Shown: positions 32,700 through 45,800 of the stretch, piece after piece
Layout of the letters: each line of letters starts with the position of its first letter
Numbering within the stretch: the stretch's first letter is position 1
NCBI GenBank assembly: GCA_018350325.1
Contig: JAEVLN010000017.1
Span: 744,001-808,000, forward strand
DNA length: 64,000 nt
Origin: Globodera rostochiensis
Taxonomy: Eukaryota > Nematoda > Chromadorea > Rhabditida > Heteroderidae
Reading direction: 5' to 3'
Made by a program: the position numbers and the translations under genes
The notes under the pieces: generated by a model
What the model was told of the DNA's origin: nothing
Database searches by the model: none
The model's input: the letters and a program-made list of their open reading frames with translations, nothing else

Positions 32700-35391
32700 T
32701 TATTTTGAAAGAAGACAATTTAAAATGGAAGGTATGGAAAAAATGGAGCCTATTAAATCGTTTTTTTGGTGCTTTCCATAGAATTTCTGCACCGGCCGAA
32801 CATTTGAATTGAGCACTTTTCCATTAGGCCCTTGGATTTGCCGTAATAATTTTATCTTTAATTTGTTAGGGATTTAAACAAATAATTATTGTGGACAGCC
32901 AAAACAACCACCTGATTACTACTAATTGACAACCGTTTAGCGAACACTGTCCACACGACGGCTTCATTACATTCGGGCGTCGTTAGCGACCCGTTGTATC
33001 GGAAAAACATTTCCAAATGGTCTGGCAAATTAACGGCGGGCACATAATTTTCGATTTGTGCGGATGCATCTTCACACATTTTAAATTATGTTTTTTAATA
33101 TTTTTATTTGTTTTACCTTTTTTTGTCACTTCTTTTAGTCCGTTTTGCAATGCTAACATTGAGTGTCCATTATGGCCAATTTTGTAAAAAATGCCTAAGA
33201 CGGCGAGGCCATCCGAACTGTTGCTTGCTTCGGAGAACGAAAGTCCTTCCTTTATATGGACCATGTGCAACTGAAAAATGCCAAATTTATTCCAAAAAGC
33301 CGAATATTTTTAATTAAAAAGTCTTTAATTTAACGTTTGTTCAATTGCCAAACACCCCGACTAAAAATTCCTTTCAAAATCCCTAAAATTTTGGAAATTT
33401 CGGTGGAGGAGGGGGGGAGGAACCCCGACCAAAAAGGGGTCGGGAGTTCGGGGTCGAGGATTCGGGGTCGAAGATTCGGGGTCGGGGATTCGGGGTCGGG
33501 GGTTCGCGGTCGGGGGGTTTGGGGTCGGGGGTTCGGCGTTTGGGGTCGGGGGTTTGGGGTCGGGAGGTTCGGGGTTGGGGGTTCGGGGTCGGGGGTTCGC
33601 AGTCGGGGAGTTCGGGGTTGGGGGGTTCGGGGTCGGGGATTTGGGGGTTCGGGGTCGGGGGATTCGGGGTTTGGGGTCGGGGGTTTGGGGTCGGGAGGTT
33701 TGGGGTCGGGGATTCGGGGTCGGGGGTTTGCGGTCGGGGGGTTTGGGGTCGGGGGGTTCGGGGTTTGGGGTCGGAGGTTTGGGGTCGGGAGGTTCGGGGT
33801 CGGGGGGTTCGGGGTCGGGGGTTCGGGGTTTGGGGTCGGGGATTCGGGGTCGGGGGTTCGGGGTCGGGAATTCGGGGTCGGAGGTTTGGGGTCGGGGATT
33901 CGGGGTCGGGGGTTCGGGGTCGGGGGTTCGGGGTCGGGGATTTGGGGGTTCGGGGTCGGGGGATTCGGGGTTTGGGGTCGGGGGTTTGGGGTCGGGAGGT
34001 TTGGGGTCGGGGATTCGGGGTCGGGGGTTTGCGGTCGGGGGGTTTGGGGTCGGGGGGTTCGGGGTTTGGGGTCGGAGGTTTGGGGTCGGGAGGTTCGGGG
34101 TCGGGGATTCGGGGTCGGGGGTTTGCGGTCGGGGGGTTCGGGGTCGGGGGTTCGGGGTTTGGGGTCGGGGATTCGGGGTCGGGGGTTCGGGGTCGGGAAT
34201 TCGGGGTCGGAGGTTTGGGGTCGGGGGTTCGGGGTCGGGAATTCGGGGTCGGAGGTTTGGGGTCGGGGATTCGGGGTCGGGGGTTTGCGGTCGGGGGGTT
34301 TGGGGTCGGGGGGTTCGGGGTTTGGGGTCGGAGGTTTGGGGTCGGGAGGTTCGGGGTCGGGGATTCGGGGTCGGGGGTTTGCGGTCGGGGGGTTCGGGGT
34401 CGGGGGTTCGGGGTTTGGGGTCGGGGATTCGGGGTCGGGGGTTCGGGGTCGGGAATTCGGGGTCGGAGGTTTGGGGTCGGGGATTCGGGGTCGGGGGTTC
34501 GGGGTCGGGGGTTCGGGGTCGGGGATTTGGGGGTTCGGGGTCGGGAGTTCGGGTCGGGGATTCGGGGTCGGGGGTTCGGGGTCGGGAATTCGGGGTCGGA
34601 GGTTTGGGGTCGGGGATTCGGGGTCGGGGGTTCGGGGTCGGGGGTTCGGGGTCGGGAATTTGGGGGTTCGGGGTCGGGAGTTCGGGTCGGGGATTCGGGG
34701 TCGGGAGTTCGGGTCGGGGATTCGGGGTCGGGGGTTCGGGGTCGGGGATTTGGGGGTTCGGGGTCGGGAGTTCGGGTCGGGGATTCGGGGTCGGGAGTTC
34801 GGGGAAAACCCATCACAACAAAAAGCATCAAAGTATCGTACCTCCGCATCAAAATGTTCTCCGTCCACCGTATGTTCACTTCCGTTCGTATTTTGAGACC
34901 AATGGAAATGGAATTGGTTTAGCATATATTTGCTTCCCAAGCCACCATCAGAGATGAACGGTTGCAGTGTCCAATTGTTAAAGCCGCTTATCATCACTAA
35001 TTAATTTAAATGATTTAAATTAATAATTGTGAAACGCTTACCGGAATGACCGGAGTTTGTCATTGTTACTGACCCGTTTTTGTCGTAATTTTCAAAGGTT
35101 ATTTTAGGCGTTTTGTTCCCATTAAACTAAATAAGAATCCTGCAATTTAATTTATATTAATTTAAAAATAATAAAATATTAAGGCAATAATTATTATTAA
35201 TAATAAATACTGACACAATCTTTCTGAATATTAATTGGCGATTGACGTTTGCCCGTTTGGCATAGTCCTCCCCAAGTGCTGGGCCCATTTTCGGGTTCAT
35301 ATCCCCAATGTTCGCCTTCATGTGCTTGTGTCATGAATTGGTCTTGCGCAAGCATTAAAATGGGCACAAAAAGCACAAACAAATGGCTCAT
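32700..35391 (-). CDS. Secreted alpha-class carbonic anhydrase
   Basis: Six exons close in phase: 35391-35215, 35126-35042, 34996-34842, 33270-33117, 33069-32912 and 32855-32700 (294 residues). A signal peptide ([16 protein letters not shown]) precedes [15 protein letters not shown] and QSPINI. The three zinc-binding histidines are all there: FHFHW (His117, His119) and ELHMVH (His141). The proton-shuttle histidine (NSGH, His86) and the threonine gatekeeper in SLTTPE (Thr220) are also present, so the enzyme should hydrate carbon dioxide. The C-terminus keeps NVRPVQ. It probably acts outside the cell or in a secretory compartment. Intron 3 (33,271-34,841) is filled by a 1.4-kb G-rich minisatellite, an odd burden for an active gene. 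Confidence 0.92.
33410..34805. repeat. GGGGTCGG minisatellite inside carbonic anhydrase intron 3
   Basis: Basic units of about 10-14 bp (TTCGGGGTCGGGG, TTTGGGGTCGGGA, TTTGCGGTCGGGG) are arranged in a higher-order pattern. For example, the block beginning at about 33,641 recurs at about 33,940. There is no stop in several frames, giving spurious open frames of more than 450 codons on both strands. The G-rich strand is the template strand of the gene, so the intron RNA is C-rich. The motif matches the interior of the MITE at 30,062. Confidence 0.95.
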
Positions 35392-37215
35392 TATTCTATT
35401 GAAAAATGCATAAATTAAAATAATTATCTATTTAAATTACTATTAATATTCTTTTATTCAATTCCTTTTAATCTTTTTTTTACTTTACATTTAATTCTTA
35501 ATTCTTAAATTGCAATTACGAGCCGAAAAGCTTTATTTGCCGAATTCGGGCTAAACTGGAAAATAAAGGTAAAGGTAAAAGGACTAAACATTCATTCATT
35601 TATTTGCTTCATTTATAAATTGATATTATTTAATGCCAAAAAACTTTTAAATTTCGTTACTTTCTTTGTTTTAAGAACAGGCGGAACTCGTTTAAAGTTG
35701 CATTAACCATTTGGATGAACGAATAATCGAAACATTTGCAATTTTAAATTCTGTCAAAAAAACATCCATCGGCTGATTGATAATAAACCACTGGCCGATG
35801 GAATGAACAAAAAACGGCAAAAAATAACAAAATTAATTAGAAAATATATTTTATAAAATATGCGAAGACATTTTTATGAATATTCTTCGGGGCCGGGACG
35901 GGACGGGACGGGACGACGGGTGAAAAGAACCGGCCCAAAATGGCGTCAAACGGAAAGAACGCCGCAAGCAGTGGACGGGCCGGGCTGTTGGATGAAGATG
36001 AACGGCCAGCACAAAACTGAAAATGAAGGCATTTTTATTTATAATTAAATATTGAATAAATAATTATTTCTCCATTTATTAAAGATAGAATTTTTAGTTG
36101 TTTTTTTCAGCGGCATTGTTTTGGTAAAATAAACACATAAAACAAGGTTTTCGACCGAAATATTTTCATATTGACGTCGCTTCGTAACTTTCCGAAATTT
36201 TTTTAAGTATTTCAAATTTCTTGTCAAGTTACGCCGACACTAAGAAGTTCTTAGTAAGAACTTTTTGATCAAAAGGTGCAGAAAATCAGGAAAAATAAGA
36301 TTATATGCCATCAGCGAATTCGACTTTGAAACTGGTCTTAACTTCCAGGGAATCAGAAAGGAACTCGAATGGTCCGACCCCTCGGGAGAAAATACAAAAG
36401 CCCCGGGCTGGCGGAAAATTGAAAACAAAGCAAAAAATAACTCACTTTGATTAATTTAATTCAAAAGAATTTATCGTAAAGTTAAATTAGCACAATTCGT
36501 TCATCGGATTTCGCACCGTTTTTGGCCTAAATCCTCCCCGGTTTGGAATTTGATAAAATGTGCCATTGCTATTTTTAGGTTCGCCTTCCAATGTCAGCAT
36601 TTTGAGCGCAGAGCACCGAAAAGCGCAGCTGGCAGGGCTTAACCCGAATTACCGCTCTTGGCACTTTGTACAAACTTTATTTTAAAGTTTCTGACAAATT
36701 AGGACCATTAGGCCCACTTTTGTAAAAGTTTGGACTTTCTCTTTTAGCATTTTTAAATATAATTTGGAGCCATTGAACAATTTTTGAGTAATTTTATCGT
36801 TTCAGACCCTTTCGGAATTTCAAGTTTCGCTAAATGCAATTTCAAAGATTAAAATTTCACTTATTTTTAGCTTTTGGTGTCCATTAGGGTTGGGTCGCGC
36901 GGACCGCGATTCTCGGCGCATTTTCAACGACCCGCCGCTGTACCTTTCCCGCGACCGCCCGCGGCCAATTAGAGAAATGCTAATGTTTTTAAAATAGGGC
37001 CGCTGGGATTGAGCCGTAATTACCCTTAGGTTATAAACTTAATTATTTATGTTAATCCAATTGGTGCTATTCTCAATAATGAATTTGTCCAATATAATGG
37101 AAATCAATTATAAACAATCAATTCATCCGCATAAAAGACATTTATTTTAGCATTATTATTATTATATTAGCAAAGCCTAGGACTAATTTCATTAAATTAA
37201 CTGATTTTTTCATTG
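35392..37215. other. Intergenic, no gene seen
   Basis: Contains a (GGGAC)n-like stretch at about 35,890-35,930 and a TAGGGTTGGGTCGCG-type repeat end near 36,890. Short open frames near 35,860 and 36,265 have no splice partners or recognisable motifs. Confidence 0.5.
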
Positions 37216-40200
37216 ATGCGTTTGGTTTCACTGCTTTTGCTGCTTTTGTCCACAAAAACTTTGGCAACGGAATTGAACGGATGCATTGAGAACAATTTGG
37301 CGAATCGTGGCAAATTCTGCGACAAATCCGTCGCCGGAGGGCACTTTTGGCTTGAACAATACCGAAATGGAAAGTTCGGAGGGGTTGGGGACGTGCACAT
37401 TTTGGAGATTGTTTGCGAGTTGAGCGAGAAACAGCTGATGTTTGAGGCAATTTTTGGAAAAGTTTCCGAGGTTTTTTTTAAAATTATTTATCTTTATTAA
37501 CTTTATTATTATTTAAATGTTAAAGGATTGTATAAATTGGAATGAAAATGTTTCGATGGATCAATTCAAATTATTCAAAGACCGCCAAACTTTCATTTCC
37601 CGCAATGACCCGGCATTGAGCCAATTGTTGGAGGCATTATTTGATGTACAAATGAGCGCAAAAAGGACAATTCAATCCGGTATTTGCTCTTAAACATTCA
37701 TTTAATTTCTTTAATTAATTATATTTATTTTTATACTTTAATTCTTCCTTTTTAGTATTCTTACAACTTTTTGAAAAAAATCAGACATAACAAATAAAAT
37801 TTTAACCATTTAAATAAATAATTAGTTCATTTTAGGACTCAATTACCTAAAATTGGACGATTTTTCTTAGCATAAGTCTTTTAAATATTCAATTTTTTCT
37901 CTCGGCGGCGCCTATCGGCACCGCCGACCCCCCCCCCCCCCCGCCCCCCACAGTAAAGCAGAAGTTTTAAAAAATTAAAAATTTGGAATTTTTTTTAACA
38001 AATGTTAAAAATTCTAAAAAATACCGAAAATCTTTTTTTGAAAAAATTGTTTAACAAACAATCAAAAGTTCAATCTTTTCCTTTAAAAACATATCCTTTT
38101 AATTTAATTTTAATCAGACGATAATGCGATCGAAAAAATTCGCTTTAAAAAATCATTTTTTCGAACTTTGGAGAAAACTCTAGTGATTTTGAAATAATGC
38201 GGATATCCGCGGACGGATAGGAACGTCACGAATACGGACGGATAACGGATATGAGATTTTGAGGGCGGACGGATACGAATACAACAATTCGTATCCGTGC
38301 CAATGCCTGATTAAAAGTAAAGCATAAATTTAGATAATATTGACGAATTGCTTTTGATGGCGAACACTTTAAAACAACGGCTGGCATATGCGCTGATATT
38401 TGTGGCAAATCGTCTCCAAATTAAATTGGACAAGCCCCGTGAAAACTTTGTTTTGACGCAAAAAGAGCAAAAACTTTTTTGGAATGATTTAATTAATTTT
38501 TTCGATGAGGTTAAAATTAGAGTTGGACGGGATTGGAATCTTGACCGGGATGGTCGGGATTATCCCGGTTTTTGAAAAGTCGAAATCCCGATCCCGGTAG
38601 GACCGGGATAAAAATGCACCCCTAAGAATGGCATTTTTGAGCAGAAAGACAGTTTTTTGGCGTTGTAGTGGTGAATGGTGGTAGCTGTTGAACTGAAATG
38701 TTTGAGGGTTCAATTTAATTTCATTTTTTTACTCAGCAAAAAATGAATATTTAAAATTTATAACTTTGTTCAAATGAGTGACCTTAATTACTTTACTTTT
38801 TAAAATGCAGAAAAACCAATTGAAGTTGAAAAAAATGGAGAAGATATTTTTGAATAATAATAAAAACAAATTTTATTTTACCATTGAACATTACAAAAAA
38901 ATTTCCCCCATTGTCAATCCCGGTTAATCCCGATCCCGGTTCAAAATGCTGGTCCCGATCTCCTCAATCCCGGCTTTCACGATCCCGGCCAATCCTGGTC
39001 CCGGTTTTCCCCAAAATTCCGATCCCGACCAAATAGTTAAAATGAACGAAATAATACATAATTTATTTATTCAATTTAATTACAGACCAAAAAATGCGGT
39101 CCAAACTTCGAAGAGGAGGACAACGACGACGAAAGAAAGTACAGGCGAAGAAGAAAACATTTCCTCCAATTTGTGGCCAATTCACTCGAAATTAATTGGG
39201 ACGGAAGCGCTTATTTAAATGGACAAAAGAGTGGTTTTTGCTAATTTATAATTTGCACATAAATTAAATTTAGGCTCAAATCGCCGTCGAAAGCGCAGAC
39301 GGATTGTGTCGAATGCGAACACCGAAAATGCGGCAAATTCAATGGCACTGGCGCTTGCCTTCTTTTGCTTTGTTGCTCTGTTGTTGGTGGTTTACTACAA
39401 CGTGCACATGTGCTGCTTGAGGGCCGGGCCCAACGCCGGCGCCAGGGCCCCCAACAGAACGGAACTTGAACGGGTTGAACGGGGGACGCTGGGCGACACA
39501 ACGCCACGAATGGACAGCAGCAGCAAATGTGAACAAAATCAATTTTAATTGGACTTTCTATTAGAATTTCAAAATATATTCATTAGAAGTAGACCTTTTT
39601 AATATTTAGAAATAATATTTTTGTTTTTAGTTTACATAGATTGTTGTTTTAATGTTTTTGCCGTTACTCCCCATTCATTCTTTGTGATTCAAAAATTAAA
39701 CGCTTTTTTGGATTTTAAAATAAATATTTAAAGATTTGAATGCCTTCAAAGAGATTTCTTTGACTTTTGTCGACAAAAAAGAGGAAGCCAAAGAATGTGC
39801 AATTTGTCTCAATTCGATTGATTTCAAAGAGAAGGTCAGACCATTGCCGGCATGCAATGTAAGCGAAAATTAATAAAATTATTATTTTTTTTATTTATTT
39901 TACTTAATTTTTAGCACATATTTCACAACGAATGCATTGAACAATGGTAATTAATAGAGGGCAGATTTTTATGTTTTTACATTATTTATGTTTTGAAGAA
40001 TACGACATTAAGTATTAAACAGGGCATTAAAATGTGCATATTTCGGCATTTTTGGCATATTTAAGCCATTTTTGGAGCGTATATTTAGGCTCATATTTTG
40101 CCAATTTTTGGGACAATCGATCCGTTCTCTGTAATTAAAAATAAAAAAGAATTATTGATAATATTATTTTATTTTGAGGCTTCGAAGCGGACATAATACG

Positions 40201-40278
40201 TGTCCGATATGCCGCCAAAGTTTACCGGAAACGTCAACGGCGGCACAAACACTAAGCGATCATTTGCGTATGTTCTGA
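37216..40278 (+). CDS. Signal peptide-TM-RING-H2 protein (likely E3 ubiquitin ligase)
   Basis: Eight exons close in phase: 37216-37470, 37526-37679, 38334-38509, 39086-39230, 39274-39528, 39734-39858, 39915-39946 and 40179-40278 (1,242 nt, 413 residues). The protein has a signal peptide (MRLVSLLLLLLSTKTLAT), a luminal or extracellular region of about 220 residues with several cysteines, a basic RRRKRRR stretch, and one membrane segment at about 266-288. A linker is followed by a RING-H2 finger, C-x2-C ... C-x-H-x2-H-x2-C ... C-x2-C (ECAIC, ACNHIFHNEC, TCPIC). This architecture matches membrane E3 ligases such as the PA-TM-RING group, but the ectodomain is not a protease-associated domain I can recognise. 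It would ubiquitinate targets from an endosomal or ER membrane. The donor of exon 1 (GTTTTTTT) is weak. Confidence 0.78.
38200..39040. repeat. Satellite relic and GGGATC-rich foldback in RING-gene introns
   Basis: At about 38,200-38,300 there is a scrap of GGATATCCGCGGACGGAT-type sequence akin to the satellite at 24.7 kb. At about 38,520-38,620 and 38,920-39,035 GGGAT(C)-rich blocks face each other in opposite orientation, like the block in the UGT intron. Confidence 0.5.
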
Positions 40279-41046
40279 GGCTTGGAGTCATTAAAAAGAA
40301 CACAAAAATAATTAAATAACAATTTATTTAATTTAGTTTTAATGCGACAGCGTAACATTGCGTCGTCGAGCGCGTCAATGAATTCTGCGGCGTTAAACGA
40401 CGCCGTCGGCGCTGACCAAAGCATTGAAACTGCGCAGGGCACAGAAGCTGATCAGTGATCACGCAGCAGCGCGCATTCACCGGCACAATGCAGCAAATTT
40501 GCCGAAAGATAACGGACAATTTTTATACAAATGTTGATTATGGCATTTTTTTCCCAGTTTAAACTTCTTCCCTTGGTCACTTTGCCCCGTTTAATCTTCC
40601 TTTTGACACTTTCGGAACTCGTGAAATGTACTTGATATGCAATTTCGCGCAAAGGGATTTATTTTTTGGCTTTTGTAGTAAAATTAAAAGAAATTTTCGG
40701 ATTTTCAATGCCTATTTTGGCTTTTTTTTTTTAGTGTCTAGTGCCTATTTTCCTGTCTAATCGCCCATTTTTAGTACCTAAAAATCCGTGCCCTATTTAA
40801 TAATAAGCAGAAAATCTCGAAATAGACAAAAAACGACAAAATTCAGACTCAGAAAAATATTCATTCATTCATCTCATGCAAAACAAATAATTTATTTATA
40901 TTATATAATATACACGAATATTTTGTTGGGACATGAATTGCCTCTTGCCAATAATCAATTAATCATAATCAATATTTATTTCCTATTACTTAATAGAATT
41001 ATTTTATATAATTATTAAATTCTCCAAGCAATACATTTGAGTAAGA
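40279..41046. other. Intergenic, no gene seen
   Basis: AT-rich except for a GC-richer stretch (40,340-40,500), which has no convincing exon on either strand. Confidence 0.5.
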
Positions 41047-41859
41047 ATGAATAATTCGCTTCAATTTAACTGTTTTTTATTCGTCCTAATTTTTAATGCT
41101 TTCCCCTACGGCGAATTTATCGAACTTTTTGTCAAACCCGCAAATTTTCGATACAAAATCCAATTGCATTGCCCCCTCGATGAATTTACCCGAATTGATA
41201 TTGGCACAGCACTGCAAAAGGCCAATGAAGAAAAGGCAATTTTTGACATTCCTTTTTCATTGTTAGAATATTGTTTTGAACAAAAACTGACAGTACGCAT
41301 TTTCAAGGTAAAATTAGTTATTTATTTTAAATATTAAAAACATTTAAGTTTGTTGAGAACAACGAATCGGACACCAACGGACCACCAAACTCAAATTTTG
41401 AATTTATTAAAAAGTTTGCACTTCGTTCAACCGAAGCTAACAAAGTGAAAGCGATGGTTTTGGACGTTTCCGAAGGAATGAATTTGCCAATTTCTCTTGG
41501 CCAAAGTCCAGCGGAATATTATTTCACGGTAATAATAAAATGCCAACAATTGGAAGACCAAAATGCCAACAAAAAAATGGTTATTTTTGCAACGGCAATT
41601 TCATCGACAAGTCAAATTGAGTCGATGAACATTGGCAACATGGACCAATTGGAAAAGTGCCAAGGCGACACATTGCAAATTGAAGTTTCTAAAGGGGCTA
41701 AATGGGTAATTTAAAACAAATTAATTACGCAAATAATTTAAATTACACCCCAAGAAATTAATGACAATGTTGGCAAGCGAATTCAGAGCCAAACTCGGCG
41801 AATGTTTGCACTTAAACTTTAAAGAAATGCTGTTTCTTGACGATGGTTATTCTGAGTAA
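41047..41859 (+). CDS. Secreted protein of unknown function
   Basis: Three exons close in phase 0: 41047-41307, 41349-41705 and 41755-41859 (723 nt, 240 residues). The N-terminus MNNSLQFNCFLFVLIFNAF is a signal peptide. The mature part has few cysteines, no membrane segment and no motif that I recognise. It lies between the RING-H2 gene and the Ly6-module gene. Small secreted orphan proteins of this kind are common in plant-parasitic nematodes, but nothing here proves an effector role. Confidence 0.6.
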
Positions 41860-42029
41860 ATTTGGAAAGTAATCAGTCATTATGCCGCCGACAATATGAA
41901 GCTTGGATAGATAAAGCTTGATAGATTCAATTCTTTTTTTCTTCAATTTTGCTTTTTTGAACATTTTTTTATTTGTTGTAAAATAAAGCTTTTATATAAA
42001 CTCTATCCGATTTGACTGAAAGAATCCCC

Positions 42030-42730
42030 CACTCTCTGAATAGGTTGAAATATAATCCCCCATGGGGATTAAAGTGTTTCCGGTAAGTAAACGTCAAATG
42101 AGTGAAATTATACCTAATTTGTAAGCGGCATTCGGCGTCGGCGAGTCGACCAACGGCAATTATCGGTTACAAATTTTGTAATAAATTTAAATTTTTGTTT
42201 TTGGGTATTATTAAATCTTTGCCTAACATTAAATCTCGCGGTCGGTCCCAACGCGCCACTCACTTTCACATTGGGCGTGTTGGCTTCAGTTTTCGCTTCG
42301 ATGTTTATCAGTTTCGGTGAAATAATTGTAAGAAAACTTCAAACTAATGAATTTTTAAATTTAAAAATTAAAATTAAACGAACAAACCATGTTTAGGTAT
42401 TCTCGTTTTTGATTAAGCACAATTTGAAATTGTTCACTACAAAATTAGAGGCATCAACGAAATTGCATAATCTCAGCTAACGCTATCAGGTCTTACCTAT
42501 TCAAATTTAGAAAGCATTTAATTCCCGTAATTGGAGAATCTCGCATTTAACAAAATTTATCATTTTAATAATAACTTTTATTTTAATTTAGTTAGCCGAA
42601 AATATTCGTACGGGGCGCCGACTTTTTTGTTTCATTTTATTAACATTTGCGCTGCAACAGTGACGCCATTTGTGGGCTATTTCCAAATGATCACGAACCC
42701 CGTAAGAAATTCATTAACAAAATATTTAAT
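42030..42730 (+). other. Candidate exons of a multipass membrane protein
   Basis: A frame joining an exon ending at 42,082 (YNPPWGLKCFR) to one starting near 42,125 gives a basic linker (GIRRRRVDQRQ). Two hydrophobic segments follow (FVINLNFCFWVLLNLCLTLN and FTLGVLASVFASMFISFGEI). A further exon near 42,590-42,700 has YSYGAPTFLFHFINICAATV. The pattern suggests part of a serpentine receptor. I found neither a start nor a coherent full model, so it may be a relic. Confidence 0.3.
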
Positions 42731-42886
42731 AGGATTTTAAGAGGAAAAAATATGAGCTGAGTGCTGGATACAAAAGCCATCTTTGTTATTAAATCACTTA
42801 AAATTGCATTAAATATAATTTTAAACACGAACAAAAATTAAAAATAATTAATCAATGATATTTTTCAATAAAATTCTTTTGAGGAC

Positions 42887-45800
42887 TTAAAGCAGCGCAA
42901 CAGACACAACAAGTCCAAGCAGTACGTGTACAATTCGCATTTCCTTGCCAAATGCGTGTGACTGGTCGTTGTCAACTTTGGACGGCCTTTTGGCCATGTC
43001 GCTGTTCTGCTTCCATTTTTGCAGTCGATCCCGTGTCAGAGTCGGCGTCGAAAGGTCGGTTGGGGCCGGAGGGATCGGCACGGCCGAAGTTGGCCAATTG
43101 GGGCCCGAAGTTGGCCAATTGGGGCCCGAAGTTGGCCAATTGGGGCCCGAAGGATCGTCGGCAAAGGCATTTTCCCTGCTAAATTTGAATATGGTAATGA
43201 GCTGTTAATTGCTAATATAAATTTTAATGGATTTAAGCATTGTCTCAGCCCTCGGCCCGATTCATTCTATCAATTTGAAGCAAATAAATGATCCAAATTT
43301 GACATAAAGTTAGCTTAACCGGTATCAGTCACAGGGACAACAATAAAATTAATACATTTTTTATATTAAATAATAAGAATTATTTATAAAAAATTAATTT
43401 TATTATTTGTCTCCCATTTTCTTTACTCACAAAAGTTACCTTCTTTCCTTCTGTTGCCCGACCGATTCTGCCGAAGACTTTGCTGGTTGCATATTTATTT
43501 TCGGCATTAAATCTTAATGATTTTTTGGAAATATTTTATAAACTTTTAAAATCGCTTTAAATTAATTTGGTTGGAATTGCGAAGAGCGAAACTTTGCCAA
43601 TTTCCTCTCGTCAACCTTTTAATGTTTCTGTTGGCATTTTTGGTGCCACAGCTGCCGGTGCCGGCGGTGGCACTGAGAATGGCTTGTTTTCCTCACTTTT
43701 TGCCCAATGTTTTTCACCACTATTTAATAATCGCGTTTTGTTGCCATTTCTGTAAATTAAAATTAATTAATTAATTAATAAAAAGATTTACCTATTAGCT
43801 TTAAAGCACCTTTCACTGCTTTCGGCCGCCTGTTGGCTTAGGGAGTTTCTGTTGCACATTTGTCCCGCACATAAGCAGTAATTAACAAAACCTTCAAAAT
43901 TAATTAGTTTAATTACTTTTAATTAATTTAATTGTTTTTCACCGTCGTAAGTGGCGTCACAGCCGAGGGGAACGTCGTCGATGCCGTGTTTTTGCAATTC
44001 TTCTGGAAATTGCTGATAGAATTGGCGCTTTGTCACGCAACTCTTTTCCACAATGAACGCATCTGCAAAAAGAATAGAAATATTTACCTAATTAAATATA
44101 TTTAATTAGGTAATTAAATACAAAAGAAGATCGTCCCCTTAGGCGACCTTTTCCGTTCTGCGTCTGTCGGGTCAAACAAAACGCTTTCTCTGCCCGCATT
44201 TGATGTGCACAGTTTTGGGAATGCGCACTTCGACAGTCCGACTCGGAATTGCTAAAATATTGCCGTTAATTGATCGTTAATTAACTTTAATTGCACCGCA
44301 ATTCCACGTCCAAACAAACGGCACAATTTAACGGTTCGTTCGCTGTGGTCGACAAAAACTGTTCTTCGACCATTAATTTTGTTGTTTGCGTATCGGCGGG
44401 CGTCGAAGCAACCGGACGCATTGTCAGCGTCGGTGAAGAACCGTTTTGGTGGTTGGCAATGTGCATCTGAACAAATAAAATAAAATAATTAAATATTGTT
44501 TAATTTGTTAAATCAATATTTAATTCATTTTGTTCCATTACCTGTTCCCCCACACTCGGCCCATTGCATTGTGCCGTTGAGCATAGGCAAAGGTTCTGAT
44601 GGACTGTGCCGTCGTCGCCATTTCTTTCGCCGTCCCCTGCCGCCTTCCGTTGCTGAACACAGCTGACCTCCCCGTTGATCAGCCCGTTCAGCAACGGCAC
44701 CGCCCGCGTGCCGAATTCGTTGAGAATGGCACGTTCCGTCGCACACATTTTTTCAACACCAAAACGGTTGTCTGAAAAGATGAAAGACGGCAATTTTTAA
44801 TTTTGAAACAAAAAAAAAAGAGATTTTTTATTTTAATTTGATGGAACTGCGCACTTTTTGTGTCCACAATTTGCCGTGAAACGCACAACGGTCGTCCAAT
44901 GGCAGGCACAGTTTTTGACAGGTCGGGACAATTGACAACAATTTGAGCTGGGCAATTGTCGCCGTCATTTGGCAAATTCGATTCTCCGCATTGAAAGCAT
45001 AGCAAATCTTTGCGAAATAAGAAATTGGATTAAAATAATTTTTTAAATTTAAACAAAAAAGGTTTTTGGAATTTAAACAATTCAATTCATTTTATTATTT
45101 ATTGTTTTTGAAATTGCCTGGTAATGTGCCCATTCGGCTTCCAGTCCCCGGAGGGGAGCTTTTCATTTCGTTCAAGGCTGTAAACTTCCTTTCCTCACTA
45201 TCAGTTGAAGTTGGCAATGGAATTGTGACGAATGAGCCGACATTGCCTATAAAATGCTTTTATATTGGACTTAATCAAAAACATTTATATAAACATTTTA
45301 ACCATTTTCAATTCCGGTGCCAATAAATCCCGGCATTCCGTGCCCATTTCCATTGGCGTCCGGCGGCGTTGGCGGTGCCACAAACGGATTGTTCTCTTCC
45401 GTCGTTGGAATTTGCGCAGCGGTACTTCCGAATTGGGGCGGGACGGTAAAACGGACATTGCCGTCAACAATTGGCCCATGGAATGTGCTCATTTGCTGTG
45501 AAATGGCAATTTAATGTGAAATTCGTTCAAGTGACGGGTGTTGCCTAATTTGAGAGGCCCATAAAAAGATCCAAAATCTTGCCCTGCCCGCCGGGGTTGG
45601 TTTGGGATGGGCTAAAAATGCCGGAGGGGCTTCCGGGAAAGAAAAGAATTCCAAAATACGTTTTATAAAGAAATGAAACAATCACAAAGTCCGTGGACTC
45701 GGCCGCCGCCCCTTCTCCGCTTGTCCGGTGCTCAGGTGGTCGGAGGCTGGGCTCCTCGCCCAACTCTTCGCCGCCGTCTCCGTCTCCCGCTGATTGGGAA

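Noticed and set aside
33330..34997. Open frames of 470-555 codons rich in Pro/Asp or Gly/Ser
   Set aside because: They come from the GGGGTCGG minisatellite, which lies in an intron of the carbonic anhydrase gene whose flanking exons join in phase without it.
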